A DNA stretch of 62,889 bases. Source: Blastopirellula marina. Lineage in GTDB: Bacteria; Planctomycetota; Planctomycetia; Pirellulales; Thermoguttaceae. Where the stretch lies: NCBI GenBank assembly GCA_020721965.1, contig DYLS01000009.1, positions 1-62,889 of the forward strand, in the 5' to 3' direction. Of the stretch, positions 35,285-44,827 are shown one piece after another. The notes beneath the pieces were generated by a model. That model worked only from the letters and a program-made list of their open reading frames with translations, was not told the origin of the DNA and did no database searches. The translations under genes and the position numbers were made by a program. How positions within the stretch are numbered: position 1 is the first letter of the stretch; the number at the start of each line of letters is the position of its first letter.

Positions 35285-35401
35285 TCGCGAGGCAGCCCAC
35301 GGATGGGCCAATCTGGGGCGACTCTCGCTGCGGAATCTACCCAGCGTCTTGGCCTCCCCACCGGAGCAGCAGGCACCGGGTCTCCCCTGCCCTGCGATTC
35401 A

Positions 35402-35935
35402 TCATCTCTGCCCCATCAGCTCCTTATAGGCTTGCACCGCCAATTGATCGCAGCGTTCGTTTTCCGCATGTCCGGCATGCCCACGGACGTGCTGGAATCG
35501 CACCTCATGCTTATCCAACAGTTCAGCCAATCGCCGCCAAAGATCGTCGTTCTTGATCGGCACGAGCCTTCCTTGGACCTTCCGCTTCCAGCCGTTAGCG
35601 CGCCAATTCGGCAACCATTCCGAAAAGCCCTTTCCCACGTATTGGCTATCGGTGATAATCGTAACGCGACTGCGCCGGCGGAGGGCCTCCAATCCTCGGA
35701 TGACGGCGGTCAGTTCCATGCGGTTGTTGGTCGTATCCGCCTCGGCGCCCGACTGGACCAATTCTTTCCCACTGGCGGGATGCCGTAGGATGAAGGCCCA
35801 GCCGCCCGGCCCCGGGTTCCCCGAACAAGCCCCATCCGAAAACAGGAGCACATCCGGCAGTTCAGCCGCGGGCGTCCGCTCCGGCCGGGTTTGCCGTGTT
35901 TCCTCCTCACCGACGGTCTCACTGAATCCATTCAT
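35402..35935 (-). CDS. rnhA: ribonuclease HI
   Basis: A 177-residue type 1 RNase H that cleaves the RNA strand of RNA-DNA hybrids. The four catalytic acids are visible in [34 protein letters not shown] and [11 protein letters not shown], and the loop histidine in [11 protein letters not shown]. The start [15 protein letters not shown] (35935) is preferred over the longer frame. The first about 27 residues before the fold are a charged extension. It is convergent with recG. Confidence 0.92.
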   Translation of the reverse strand: MNGFSETVGEEETRQTRPERTPAAELPDVLLFSDGACSGNPGPGGWAFILRHPASGKELVQSGAEADTTNNRMELTAVIRGLEALRRRSRVTIITDSQYVGKGFSEWLPNWRANGWKRKVQGRLVPIKNDDLWRRLAELLDKHEVRFQHVRGHAGHAENERCDQLAVQAYKELMGQR

Positions 35936-36404
35936 TCGCGTGCTCGCACAGTCCCTTCGGCAACTCCAACTTTGCAACCCGCCGCACTCGAAATCTCGAA
36001 TCCTGGCCTCCAGCCATAACTTACATCATCAACGGCAGCTCGATCGACGAGTCACGCACGACTCTCCGAATCATGGTTACCGTGCGTGACGGCCATGGGA
36101 CCACCGCTTAGTAACCGTTCACGGGGCATTGAGGGCGTCGCGCCGGGGCGACCCCAACATCTTGTGGCTTGCTTCAGCAATCGGCGGCTACGATCAGTGC
36201 GTTTTTCCCTCGATGCCCGTGAAACCACCGAGTTTGCCACATTGTTTGACCCGTGAATGGTTACACCGCTCATCACCCCAGGCTGTTCACAAATTCCGCA
36301 ATTCCGCGGCCCCGGTTTTCCAATGCCAACTCAAGCCGCTCCGACAGGAGTCCGCGGGCAATCCTGCTCGGCACACGGCACGAAATCAGCGGGTGAGGTT
36401 GGAG
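35936..36404. other. intergenic region with a family-2 element
   Basis: About 470 bp between rnhA (start) and the 3' end of the histidine kinase gene. The family-2 element at 36111-36264 is the only structure recognised. Confidence 0.6.
36111..36264 (+). mobile_element. family-2 MITE-like element, copy 3
   Basis: 154 bp, the best-preserved copy. Its ends GTAACCGTTCACGG and CCGTGAATGGTTAC form a 14-bp inverted repeat with one mismatch. Flanks ACCGCTTA (36103-36110) and ACCGCTCA (36265-36272) match at 7 of 8 bases, defining an 8-bp target duplication. It has no coding capacity. Confidence 0.85.
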
Positions 36405-38165
36405 CTACGTCCCAGCGACAGCAGAGCCGGACGATGCGGAGCGATCCCGATCGAATCGCATTCGCCAGAAATCGGATAAACCTTCCCCCAGAGGACGGTC
36501 CTCGAGTTGTTGGATATCCAATCGCCACGGCAATCGCACGGTAAACACGCTCCCCCGCCCCAGCTCGCTTTGCACGTTGATCTCTCCGCCCAGCAGCCGG
36601 CACAGTTCCTTGACAATCGACAACCCCAAGCCGGAGCCGGGATACTCACGCTTCAAGGGATCGCCGTCGGGCATCGCAGTCCGTCCCTGTCGAAACTTTT
36701 CGAAGATGATCTGGCGGTCCTCCTCGGCAATTCCCACCCCTGTGTCGGCCACCCACATCAACATGCAGGCTTGCTGATCGCAATGGACGGAAACGCGAAT
36801 GGAGCCGCCCTCTGGTGTGAACTTGATCGCATTGGAAAGAAGGTTGTTCAAAATCTGGGCAACGCGATTTTGATCTTGAAACATCGGTGGGGCGTTCGGT
36901 TCGATATCCACGCTGAGGTCGATATTTTTCTTTTCCGTAAGCGGCCTCGCCATGTCGCACTGGGCATTCACCACCTGCTCGATAGAGAACTCGGTAGGAC
37001 GGACTTCCATCCGCCCCGCCTCCATTTTCGCCAGGTCCAGGATGTTGTTAATCATATCCAGCAACATTCGCCCGGACTTTTGAATATTTTGGACGTAGCG
37101 CCGCTGCTTGTCATCCAGCGACTGGATCGAACTGAGTACCTCACTAAATCCCAGAATGCTGTTCAATGGCGTTCGCAATTCATGGCTCATGGTGGCCATG
37201 AAATCACTCTTCACCCGGTTCATCTCGTAAAGCTGCATGTTGAGTTGGGCCACTTCGTCCAGTTTGGCGTCCAGTTCCGCGTTCAGGTCGCGGAGCTGAT
37301 CCTGCACAGCCACCAGGTGGCTCAACATCCGGTTGAAGGCATTGGCTAAAAGTTCGAATTCGTCTCGCGTATGGATTCTCGCCCGCAACGCTGTGTTCCC
37401 TTCCGTGATGGCCTCGCTGACCGCCCGCAAGTGCCGCAACGGCCGGACGATGACGTAACGGATGGTCACGTAAAAGGCGATCATGGCCAGAAAAGTGGTG
37501 ATGATGGCCACCGCCAAAAGCATGCTCCAGTACTTCATGACCGCGGCTTGGGTAGGCCCGTTGGGAATCGTTACCTGAAGCACGGCCATCAAGTCGCCTT
37601 CGCGTATGGGTGCAACCGCTGGCCCCGACGAGCCAGGGACATATCCTTCACCCTCCAAAAGACGGTGGCAATCCACGCACGAGCGATCGGCCCAGATCGG
37701 CTGGTAATACTGATACTCGCGGCCGCCGTCGACTAATCGATCCGCGAACAGTACCGCGTCCTCCTGACTCCGTTCGTCTTCGGTCATCCGCACAAATCGT
37801 TGCAGCAGTTCGGACTCTAGGGCATCCTGAGGCGGCCCTCCTTCGTCGGTTTCCTGGAACCGACGCTCGGGTGGGCGGACAAAACGCCAACGGTAGCCTT
37901 GCAATTCCCGGTTGCGAATCACCCCGGTCAGATACTCCACGAAATCCTTGCGGGGTTCCATGGCCCGGTAATGCGTTGTCAGCATCACCTGATCCACCAG
38001 CAGCCGGGCGGTGTCCGGGTTCTGCCGGATGACCACCTCTCCGGTCACTCGCCAATACAGCAGCACGCTGACCGCGATTACCAACACCAAGAACAGGCCA
38101 AAGAGCGCAAGGCACTTGACCTCCAGACTGGTTTCAATGAGAGCACGATCCAAACGGCGACTCAT
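36405..38165 (-). CDS. membrane histidine kinase with haem-c-like sensor domain
   Basis: A 586-residue kinase (start MSRRLDRALIETSLEVKC). Membrane helices flank a periplasmic domain: about 17-38 and 207-232. The periplasmic domain contains CVDCH at 163-167, a c-type haem attachment motif, in a setting (YYQPIWADRSCVDCHRLLEG) typical of DUF3365/Tll0287-like sensors. A HAMP domain follows (VRPLRHLRAVSEAITEGN), then a coiled coil, a HisKA domain with ATMSHELRTPLNSILGFSEV, and a HATPase with NAIKFTPEGG, DTGVGIAEED and GSGLGLSIVKELC. Haem-based redox or gas sensing is inferred. No response regulator is adjacent. Confidence 0.88.
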   Translation of the reverse strand: MSRRLDRALIETSLEVKCLALFGLFLVLVIAVSVLLYWRVTGEVVIRQNPDTARLLVDQVMLTTHYRAMEPRKDFVEYLTGVIRNRELQGYRWRFVRPPERRFQETDEGGPPQDALESELLQRFVRMTEDERSQEDAVLFADRLVDGGREYQYYQPIWADRSCVDCHRLLEGEGYVPGSSGPAVAPIREGDLMAVLQVTIPNGPTQAAVMKYWSMLLAVAIITTFLAMIAFYVTIRYVIVRPLRHLRAVSEAITEGNTALRARIHTRDEFELLANAFNRMLSHLVAVQDQLRDLNAELDAKLDEVAQLNMQLYEMNRVKSDFMATMSHELRTPLNSILGFSEVLSSIQSLDDKQRRYVQNIQKSGRMLLDMINNILDLAKMEAGRMEVRPTEFSIEQVVNAQCDMARPLTEKKNIDLSVDIEPNAPPMFQDQNRVAQILNNLLSNAIKFTPEGGSIRVSVHCDQQACMLMWVADTGVGIAEEDRQIIFEKFRQGRTAMPDGDPLKREYPGSGLGLSIVKELCRLLGGEINVQSELGRGSVFTVRLPWRLDIQQLEDRPLGEGLSDFWRMRFDRDRSASSGSAVAGT

Positions 38166-38565
38166 GACCCCGCCGATTCCGAGTTTGGTTTTCGATGCAT
38201 CACGCACGCCGACTCGGCTCGCGTGGTTTGCCCAGCCACAGCCGGTTCTTCAAGCACCCAGGCCCAGCAACTAGGTATACGAGGCGTACCATCACCCCCC
38301 CTGGATGAAATTCCGCCTCTTTATTACCGTTCACGGGTTTTCTGAGCTTCTCGGGGCCTTTCCGGGCCGGCTTGCCCTGAACCGGGCTTTTTTTGTAATC
38401 CTGCCCCAAGGCTTTTCATCATACGAAGTTTCCACCCTCCAGGAAAAGGCGTTGCGGCAAATTCAGAGCCAACCCGTCGCCGCCGGGTGCCGCGGGGACA
38501 CGATACGCCCCTGGCCTCCCGCATCAGTCCCCTCTCGCGCACAGGCACGGCGTGCCGCCACGCCG
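38166..38565. other. intergenic region between histidine kinase and priA
   Basis: About 400 bp. A GCCC-TGAACC-GGGC mini-hairpin followed by seven T (near 38375-38395, plus strand) resembles a terminator but no plus-strand gene precedes it. TTACCGTTCACGG at 38325 resembles a family-2 end, but the rest of the element is absent. Nothing else was seen. Confidence 0.4.
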
Positions 38566-40857
38566 TCACAGCATATCAATCGGATCCACGTCCACCGTGC
38601 ACGCAACGCCCTCGGGAAATCTCGCCTCGTCCAGAACGGTGCGGATCATACCCCGAAGCTGCTCGCCCACCGAGGTTTGAATCTGAAAGTGATAGCGATA
38701 TCTCCCCCGCAACTTATGCAGCGGTGCCGGGGCAGGCCCCAACAAGCGGAACGCCGCGGATTCCGTCGGTCCCGACGCCCACGCCTGCTGAATCCGCTCG
38801 GCAAGGGCCTGGGCAACCAGACGGGCGGTCTCCTGTCGCACCCCTTGGACGACGAACCGAATCAGTTGCGTAAATGGCGGATAATGCATCGAGCGGCGAT
38901 TGGGGATTTCCCAGGCGGAGAACGCGTCATAATCGTGCCTCACGGCCGCCAAAATGGCCGGGTTCTCCGGGTCGAACGTTTGAACCCACACCTCTCCCCC
39001 CCGCTCTCCTCTCCCCGTTCGCCCGGCCACTTGCGTCACCAATTGGAAGGTACGCTCTGCAGCGCGGAAATCGGGAAAGTGCAGTGCCGTATCGGCGTTG
39101 ATCACCCCCACCAGCGTGACGTTGGGAAAATCCAATCCCTTGGCTATCATTTGCGTACCCAGCAGAATCTGGAATTCGCCGCGACGGAAGGCATCCAAAG
39201 CCTTTTCGTGCGAGCCACGACTCCGCATCGTATCGGCATCCATGCGCAGGCAAGCCACTCCCGGATACCGTGCCCGAATCTCCGCTTCCAACCGTTCCGT
39301 ACCCAGACCGCCAAAATGGATGCCATCGAAATGACATTCTGGACAACGAGCTGGCGTGGGTGTCCGATAATCGCAGTAGTGACACACCGCGGTTGCTTCG
39401 GAACGGTGATGAATGAGGGCGATATCGCAATCCGGGCAACGAGCGACATACCCGCAACGCGGGCACTGAATGTGCGTTGCAAAACCCCGCCGATTCAAAA
39501 GCAGGATGACCTGCCCGCCGTCGTCCAAGGCTTGACGGACGGCAGCATCCAACCGCCGCGTAATCGCCCCTTTCTCTCCCCGTTTGCCAGGCGGTCGGCG
39601 CAGGTCAATCGTACGCACCGCCGGCAAGGGGCGATCTTCGATCCGCCGGGAAAGTTTTACCAACGTGTATTCACCACGCTGCGCGGCATGCCAACTCTCC
39701 AGAGAGGGCGTTGCCGATCCCAGGACTAGCGGAACGTTCTCCAGCCGGGCGCGTTGCAAGGCGACATCCCGGGCATGGTAACGCGGCGTTTCCTCCTGTT
39801 TGAACGACGTCTCATGTTCCTCATCGAGAACGATCAGTCCCAGATGAGGCGTCGGGGCAAAAATGGCACTTCTGGCTCCAACGACCACCTGCACCTGCCC
39901 GGATGCGATCCACTCCCACTGTCTGGCCCGTTCCGTGTCGGTAAGGTGGCTGTGCAAAACAGCCACATGGGCGAAGCGCGATCGAAACCTATCCAGCGTC
40001 TGCGGCGTCAGACTGATCTCCGGCACCAAGACCACAGCCTGCCTACCGTAAGACACCACTTCCTCGATGACTTGGATGTAAACCTCCGTCTTCCCGCTCC
40101 CTGTCACCCCTTGGAGCAGAACGGTGCCGTGCTTACCGGAACGCAGCACTTGCAGGATGGCGTCCCTCGCTGCCCGCTGTTCTTCGGTCAGAACAAAAGC
40201 CGGTTTTGGAGCGAATCCGCTCTCCTCCCTATTCCGCGTCCGGATGCGAACGGATTCCTTCTGAATCCACCCCTTCCGGATGAGGTGCTGCACAACGCCC
40301 AACTTGCAACCCGAGACTGCCGCCAGCTCGTTGGGGTCCCAGAGCCGATCGCTTTCCAGTAGGACTTCTAATACTCTGCACTGCTTGGTGGTGAGTTCGA
40401 GGCTCTCGAACTGGCCGCGGGAAACTGCCGCCCGAATGAAGACCCGCCAGCGCGACCCAGCCTGCCTTCGAACGCTGGCCGGGACCACGGCATCCAGGAC
40501 CTGCCCCCAGTCACAGAGGTAACGATCCGCAATCCAAGCGGTTAATTGCAGCATGGCGGGCGAGAGTAGCGAGCGTTCATCCAAGACGCGGCAAACGCTC
40601 TTGTAACGCCCTTTATCCCCCGCCCTCCAAAGCACGTCCACGCAATACCCGATCCGCTCCCGATTCCCCCGCCCGAACGGGACCACCAGCCGTTTGCCGG
40701 GCGAGGCGGCGCCCGTCAGGTCTTGCGGCACCAAGTAATGGAAGGCACCCTTGGCCCCTTGCCCAAAAACGACTACCGCCAAGGGAAATTCTTCCGGCGC
40801 ATCCCAAGGCACCATAGCCGGGGAGTCGTCAAACAGCGTTCTTTGTCGTTCTTGCAT
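38566..40857 (-). CDS. priA: primosomal protein N' (replication restart helicase PriA)
   Basis: A 763-residue protein. The N-terminal 3'-DNA-binding domain (about 25-115) begins PLAVVVFGQGAKGAFHYLVP. Helicase motif I is GVTGSGKTEVYIQ and motif II is DEEHETSFKQ. Between the helicase lobes lies the zinc module CPRCGYVARCPDCD and CHYCDYRTPTPARCPEC (eight cysteines). Motifs GTQMIAKGLDFPNVTLV and QVAGRTGRGERGG follow. It reloads the replisome at stalled forks; recG, with a related task, lies 3.3 kb away. Complete length. Confidence 0.94.
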   Translation of the reverse strand: MQERQRTLFDDSPAMVPWDAPEEFPLAVVVFGQGAKGAFHYLVPQDLTGAASPGKRLVVPFGRGNRERIGYCVDVLWRAGDKGRYKSVCRVLDERSLLSPAMLQLTAWIADRYLCDWGQVLDAVVPASVRRQAGSRWRVFIRAAVSRGQFESLELTTKQCRVLEVLLESDRLWDPNELAAVSGCKLGVVQHLIRKGWIQKESVRIRTRNREESGFAPKPAFVLTEEQRAARDAILQVLRSGKHGTVLLQGVTGSGKTEVYIQVIEEVVSYGRQAVVLVPEISLTPQTLDRFRSRFAHVAVLHSHLTDTERARQWEWIASGQVQVVVGARSAIFAPTPHLGLIVLDEEHETSFKQEETPRYHARDVALQRARLENVPLVLGSATPSLESWHAAQRGEYTLVKLSRRIEDRPLPAVRTIDLRRPPGKRGEKGAITRRLDAAVRQALDDGGQVILLLNRRGFATHIQCPRCGYVARCPDCDIALIHHRSEATAVCHYCDYRTPTPARCPECHFDGIHFGGLGTERLEAEIRARYPGVACLRMDADTMRSRGSHEKALDAFRRGEFQILLGTQMIAKGLDFPNVTLVGVINADTALHFPDFRAAERTFQLVTQVAGRTGRGERGGEVWVQTFDPENPAILAAVRHDYDAFSAWEIPNRRSMHYPPFTQLIRFVVQGVRQETARLVAQALAERIQQAWASGPTESAAFRLLGPAPAPLHKLRGRYRYHFQIQTSVGEQLRGMIRTVLDEARFPEGVACTVDVDPIDML

Positions 40858-41256
40858 TCTGCGGATCGTTCAACCGGCGAGCTGGTAAAATGCGTGGATC
40901 GAATCCACTTTGGGTTTGACTTCTGCCGCAAAAGGCAGCGATCATCGCAAAGACTGGGCGTTCCATCTGCCGCACCAGTCGATAAAATAGCCGTACTTCT
41001 CCGATGCGTCGCGTACGTTAGCCTTCCATCATGAGCCCCGTCACGGGTCATTGGCAGGCACGCTACCGATCGGAGCTTTCCAGACACCGCCCCAGTGGCT
41101 TGGCTCCCAAGGTAGCATCCTTTTTAGGGCACTGCGAAACCGGTTTCCGCCACGCCATACGCGGGGCGGAATGGAAATGCCTCGGCCATCAGCGCGTACC
41201 CGATATTATTCGTAGTTCACGTAATTCATTATCCGCAATTCGGCAGTCGAAATAAG
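40858..41256. other. divergent intergenic region priA-nadD
   Basis: About 400 bp that must contain both promoters. No repeat, terminator or RNA gene was recognised; no clear promoter motif could be chosen. Confidence 0.4.
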
Positions 41257-41889
41257 ATGCGTATCGGCATTTACGGCGGGACCTTTGATCCGATCCATAT
41301 CGGCCACCTCTTATTGGCGGAAAGCTGCCGAGAACAAATCCCTTTAGATAAGGTGTTTTTCGTTCCCGCCGGCATTCCGCCACACAAACGCGGAACGCCA
41401 GTCACCGCGGCACCCGATCGCTTGGCCATGCTGCAATTGGCCATTTTCGGCGAGGAGACCTTCGAGGTCTGTCGCTACGAAATCGATCGCGAAGCCGTCA
41501 GTTACACGGTGGATACGGTGAGATGGTTCCGTGCCTCATGGCCAGACGCAGAGCTTTTCTTATTGATCGGGGCCGACATGTGGCACGATCTGCCACATTG
41601 GCGTGAGACTCGTGAGATTTGCCGGTTGGCGACACCCGTAGCTGTTTGCCGCCCTGGCAGTCGTGAGCCGGGCCCCGAGACCCTCTCGTTTCTCCCGCCC
41701 GAAGATCGCCCACAACGCGGCTCCTTTCGTGTCGAGATGCCCGCCATTGGCATCTCCGCTTCAGAGATCCGCACGAGGGTCGCGGCGGGAAAGAGTATTC
41801 GGTTTCGCGTGCCCCGCGCGGTTGAGGCCTACATCTCCATGCATCGCTTGTACCAGCCTACTACTAGTGAGTTCCCCCAATCGAGCTAA
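41257..41889 (+). CDS. nadD: nicotinate-nucleotide adenylyltransferase
   Basis: A 210-residue nucleotidyltransferase that adenylates nicotinate mononucleotide in NAD synthesis. The (H/T)IGH superfamily motif is in GGTFDPIHIGHL (8-19). FVPAGIPPHK, the substrate-binding LIGADMWHDLPHW, and the second motif ISASEIRTRVAAGKSIRFRVP are all present. Complete. It is a single gene; rsfS, proA and other usual neighbours are absent. A family-1 element starts 69 bp after the stop. Confidence 0.93.
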   Translation: MRIGIYGGTFDPIHIGHLLLAESCREQIPLDKVFFVPAGIPPHKRGTPVTAAPDRLAMLQLAIFGEETFEVCRYEIDREAVSYTVDTVRWFRASWPDAELFLLIGADMWHDLPHWRETREICRLATPVAVCRPGSREPGPETLSFLPPEDRPQRGSFRVEMPAIGISASEIRTRVAAGKSIRFRVPRAVEAYISMHRLYQPTTSEFPQSS

Positions 41890-41957
41890 AAAAGGGGCAT
41901 TCTCTTCCACTTCGGACGACAGGCCCTGACTTCCCACGGACCGATCACCGTTAGCTA

Positions 41958-42122
41958 CTGGACTTTTGCAAACTGCTCGATTTCCTTCCGAGAGAAGGCG
42001 ACCGACTGGTGTGTTGGGCAATTCAGGGAAACAAGGAAAACCGTATCGCTAGAAAACTGCCTTCGCCCCACCATGTCATAAGGAAAGACGGGAGCCAGTG
42101 AACCCAAGTTGCAAAAGTCCAG
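41958..42122 (-). mobile_element. family-1 MITE-like element, copy G
   Basis: 165 bp with perfect ends CTGGACTTTTGCAA and TTGCAAAAGTCCAG, in reverse orientation. Flanks TTAGCT (41951-41956, with one extra A before the element) and TTCGCT (42123-42128) match at 5 of 6 bases. Confidence 0.85.
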
Positions 42123-42171
42123 TTCGCTATATTGGAAGCTGACAGGCCCCCGATCTGAACCAGATCCAACT

Positions 42172-42387
42172 CTACTTCGAGTTTGCGATCCCCTCCGGGT
42201 GACACAGGATTTGATGCAGTTGCTCGTACAGCTCCTGGGCTGAGCAGGCGGCATCCACGAAAAGGACCGGCTTGCCCCGCAACTCGCAAACAGAACAGCC
42301 GGTCCCCGCAAGCCACTCTTCGCGGATTTCGTATCCCATTTCCCTTGCCAATTCCAACAATCCCCTGACAGCTTCCACTTTGCCCAT
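42172..42387 (-). CDS. small conserved protein of unknown function
   Basis: A 71-residue product starting MGKVEAVRGLLELAREMGYE. The ATG at 42387 is preceded by AGGAG at 7-nt spacing, better than upstream Met codons. An amphipathic N-terminal helix is followed by two beta-like strands with a CSVC pair (GTGCSVCELRGKPVLFVD) and a C-terminal helix. The fold may be a small alpha/beta domain; no function is known. It is flanked on both sides by family-1 elements (41958-42122 and 42549-42713). Confidence 0.5.
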   Translation of the reverse strand: MGKVEAVRGLLELAREMGYEIREEWLAGTGCSVCELRGKPVLFVDAACSAQELYEQLHQILCHPEGIANSK

Positions 42388-42548
42388 TTCGGAACTCCTA
42401 TCCCATATCTCCCAATCCATTGAAACCTGGGCTTTGCGGCGTCGGGACAAATCTTGCTGATTGTAGCACCCCTGTGTCGATTCCGGAACGCGAAATTGTC
42501 GATACGATTGTCAGCGTCCACCATCCTAGCGTCGTTTCAATCGTGGTG

Positions 42549-42713
42549 CTGGACCTCTGCAAACTGTTCGCTCTCCGTCTGGGAGATAGCGTAGAATAGG
42601 GCAAATAAGAGATTTAGAAAAACTACACAATCTGTTTGCGAAGTACCGTGCCTTCACCTGCCACTTCCTTAAGGAGAGAGGTAAGCTTGTGATCGCAATT
42701 TGTAAAAATCCAT
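42549..42713 (-). mobile_element. family-1 MITE-like element, copy H (diverged)
   Basis: 165 bp, ends CTGGACCTCTGCAA and TTGTAAAAATCCAT, in reverse orientation. It is the most diverged copy, with a poor flank match (GTGGTG against CTGGTA, 4 of 6). It lies 168 bp upstream of the histidine kinase start. Confidence 0.75.
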
Positions 42714-42881
42714 CTGGTACGAGCACAGATATTTCACCTGGAATTGGGAAAAAGGACGCACAGCATCAGGTCGAGTTATACCACAAGGGAACACTATATA
42801 TCCCATTCTTTGTATACGACCCAAACTATTCACACAATACACTCACCACAGACACCCAGAATCAACAGTGAGGCATCGCCC

Positions 42882-43802
42882 GTGACACAAACCAAGCCTG
42901 AAGTCAGTCTCGAAGAACAAGTCCGAATTCTCGAGGAGAGGCTTCACCACGCCGAACGAATGACGGCGCTGGGAGAGCTGGTAGGCACCACCACGCACGA
43001 ATTCAACAATGTGCTCACAACGATCATGAATTGGGCGCGTCACGGACTGCGGCATAAAGATGATGCAACTCGGGAAAAGGCCCTCGAGACCATCCTCAAT
43101 GCCGCAAACCGCGGCAGCAAGATTACGCAAACCATACTCGGCCTGGCGCGAAACCGTTCAGGCGAGATGGAACCTACCGATCTTCGTAGGCTACTTATGG
43201 ACACACTCCTCCTCCTTGAACGCGAGATGAATAAATATCACGTGCGGGTCGAGGTCCAGGCCGAAGACGTCCCGTCCGTCTTGGCAAACGGGAATCAAAT
43301 TCAACAAGTCCTGCTCAATCTCTTGGTGAACGCACGACAGGCCATGCCGCGGGGTGGCCGTTTGAGTATTCGCTTGAGCCACAATCGCGAGTGCGAAACC
43401 GTCGATTTGCAGGTCCGTGATTACGGCACTGGCATCGCCCCTGATGTCCTGCCTCATATCTTCGACCCATATTTTACGACCAAAAAGGGGCCGGATACCA
43501 GCGGCAAGGGGGGGAGTGGCACGGGGCTATCCACATGCCGAGACATTATTGAAGCCCACCGTGGCCGCATTCGAGTCGAAAGCGCTCTGGGTAAAGGGAC
43601 CTGCTTTACCATTCGGCTTCCCACCGTCAAGGCCGGGGCGGTAAAGACCTTGGAGACAGAAAACCCCGGCGGTGAGCTATCTGGGATCACTTGCGATGAT
43701 CGGCCAGCCTCGGCCCCCGGACGGGCCAGGCCTGCACCGCCGCTTACACATTCCGTAGCTTCAGGCGGTGCCGCTCCATCTTTTGCCGATCACGGAAGTT
43801 GA
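42882..43802 (+). CDS. soluble NtrB-like sensor histidine kinase
   Basis: A 306-residue kinase. The GTG at 42882 is preceded by GTGAGG at 8-nt spacing; the longer frame (42744) has a low-complexity Thr/His/Ser N-terminus and is less likely. A short coiled coil (EEQVRILEERLHHAERM) leads to a HisKA domain with the phospho-acceptor in GTTTHEFNNVLTTIMNWARHG. The HATPase carries NLLVNARQAMPRGG, VRDYGTGIAPDV, FDPYFTTKK and GGSGTGLSTCRDII. There is no membrane segment or clear input domain. The last about 50 residues are Pro/Ala-rich. No response regulator is adjacent. Confidence 0.85.
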   Translation: MTQTKPEVSLEEQVRILEERLHHAERMTALGELVGTTTHEFNNVLTTIMNWARHGLRHKDDATREKALETILNAANRGSKITQTILGLARNRSGEMEPTDLRRLLMDTLLLLEREMNKYHVRVEVQAEDVPSVLANGNQIQQVLLNLLVNARQAMPRGGRLSIRLSHNRECETVDLQVRDYGTGIAPDVLPHIFDPYFTTKKGPDTSGKGGSGTGLSTCRDIIEAHRGRIRVESALGKGTCFTIRLPTVKAGAVKTLETENPGGELSGITCDDRPASAPGRARPAPPLTHSVASGGAAPSFADHGS

Positions 43803-43926
43803 ATACCGCTCGCCCAATGCCGACGGGGAGCAATGTTCCCTCACGTGCAACGCAACACGCCGCCGCTTTGTTGTTGAATCGGAGATTCCTTGCCGAGCTA
43901 AAGCCCCAGGGGGACACCGCCAGCAC

Positions 43927-44577
43927 TCATTTCTCGGATGGTGCCGATATCCCTTCGGGTACCGTGGCTGCTGGGACGACGCCGAACCTGGCACCGATTT
44001 CCTCCACAATTCGCTGCTCCAAGGCCGTATCCCGACCCAGGGAAATCCAACCGGCATGGACCTCCGCCTCCCCGATCGGGCTTTCCACGCGATTCAGGGT
44101 GCTGTCATTCCGAAAGGTAGCCGAGGATGTCGTGGCCCCTGTGGGGGCCGCCAGGTCCTCTAGCTCCTTGAAGACGAGGACCGATACCCAGTATCCACCC
44201 TCCCGCGGAGAGACTTGCACCTCAGCCCGGCGCCGAATCGTCTGTAACGTCGCTTCCAGGCGGGAATACTGATCGGCGGAGTCCCGGTGCCACGGTTCCA
44301 GCAACGTAGCCCCTATTTTGGGTCGGGTGTCGAGCTTGCCTTCCGTTACCACACCGCCGAGATCACGGACGGGCGACTCCGAGGCAATCTTAAAATAGTT
44401 GTCCACTACGTCGACCAGGTTTTCCCATAGGATGATAGGATCTCGGGCTTGCACGAAAACTGGGTTGGGGTAGTACGGGGCCAAAATCTGTGGCGGCGCA
44501 TCCATCAACCACGTGCGGGTACAGCCCACACATATCAGAACCGTCAACAACAATCCACAAATCCCGCGCACCAACAC
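43927..44577 (-). CDS. probable lipoprotein of unknown function
   Basis: A 216-residue protein. The N-terminus MLVRGICGLLLTVLICVGC is a signal peptide with a weak lipobox, Cys19 being the likely lipidated residue. The rest is soluble: TWLMDAPPQILAPYYPNPVFV, then WENLVDVVDNYFKIASE, an Arg-rich helix (RLEATLQTIRRRAEVQV) and GGYWVSVLVFKELEDL. This looks like a planctomycete-conserved envelope protein, but no named family was recognised. It ends 124 bp from the convergent histidine kinase gene. Confidence 0.55.
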   Translation of the reverse strand: MLVRGICGLLLTVLICVGCTRTWLMDAPPQILAPYYPNPVFVQARDPIILWENLVDVVDNYFKIASESPVRDLGGVVTEGKLDTRPKIGATLLEPWHRDSADQYSRLEATLQTIRRRAEVQVSPREGGYWVSVLVFKELEDLAAPTGATTSSATFRNDSTLNRVESPIGEAEVHAGWISLGRDTALEQRIVEEIGARFGVVPAATVPEGISAPSEK

Positions 44578-44827
44578 CTGATTTGCCCAATGCTGCCGTC
44601 GGTTCGGTCGCTCTCAGAATCCCTCTCCATAGGGGGAAACCCCGTTCCCCCTTGGGGCAAAGTTTCCCTAAACCGCCCACCCAACGCAAGGGCAATTCCA
44701 GACGACACGCGATGGCGTGCGACACCACCGCATCCCGTGACGCTTTAGCGCGCCCCAGTGGCATTGTCCTCTCTGGGTTGCTTCTTAGACGATCTCAGAT
44801 CGCCTTTCCCCGGCGGTCGATCACCGA

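Noticed and set aside
38375-38395. Short GCCC/GGGC hairpin followed by seven T on the plus strand
   Set aside because: The stem is only four pairs and no plus-strand gene precedes it.
38321-38475. TTACCGTTCACGG resembling a family-2 element end
   Set aside because: The interior does not align with the other copies and no opposite end exists 150 bp away, so it is taken as chance similarity.
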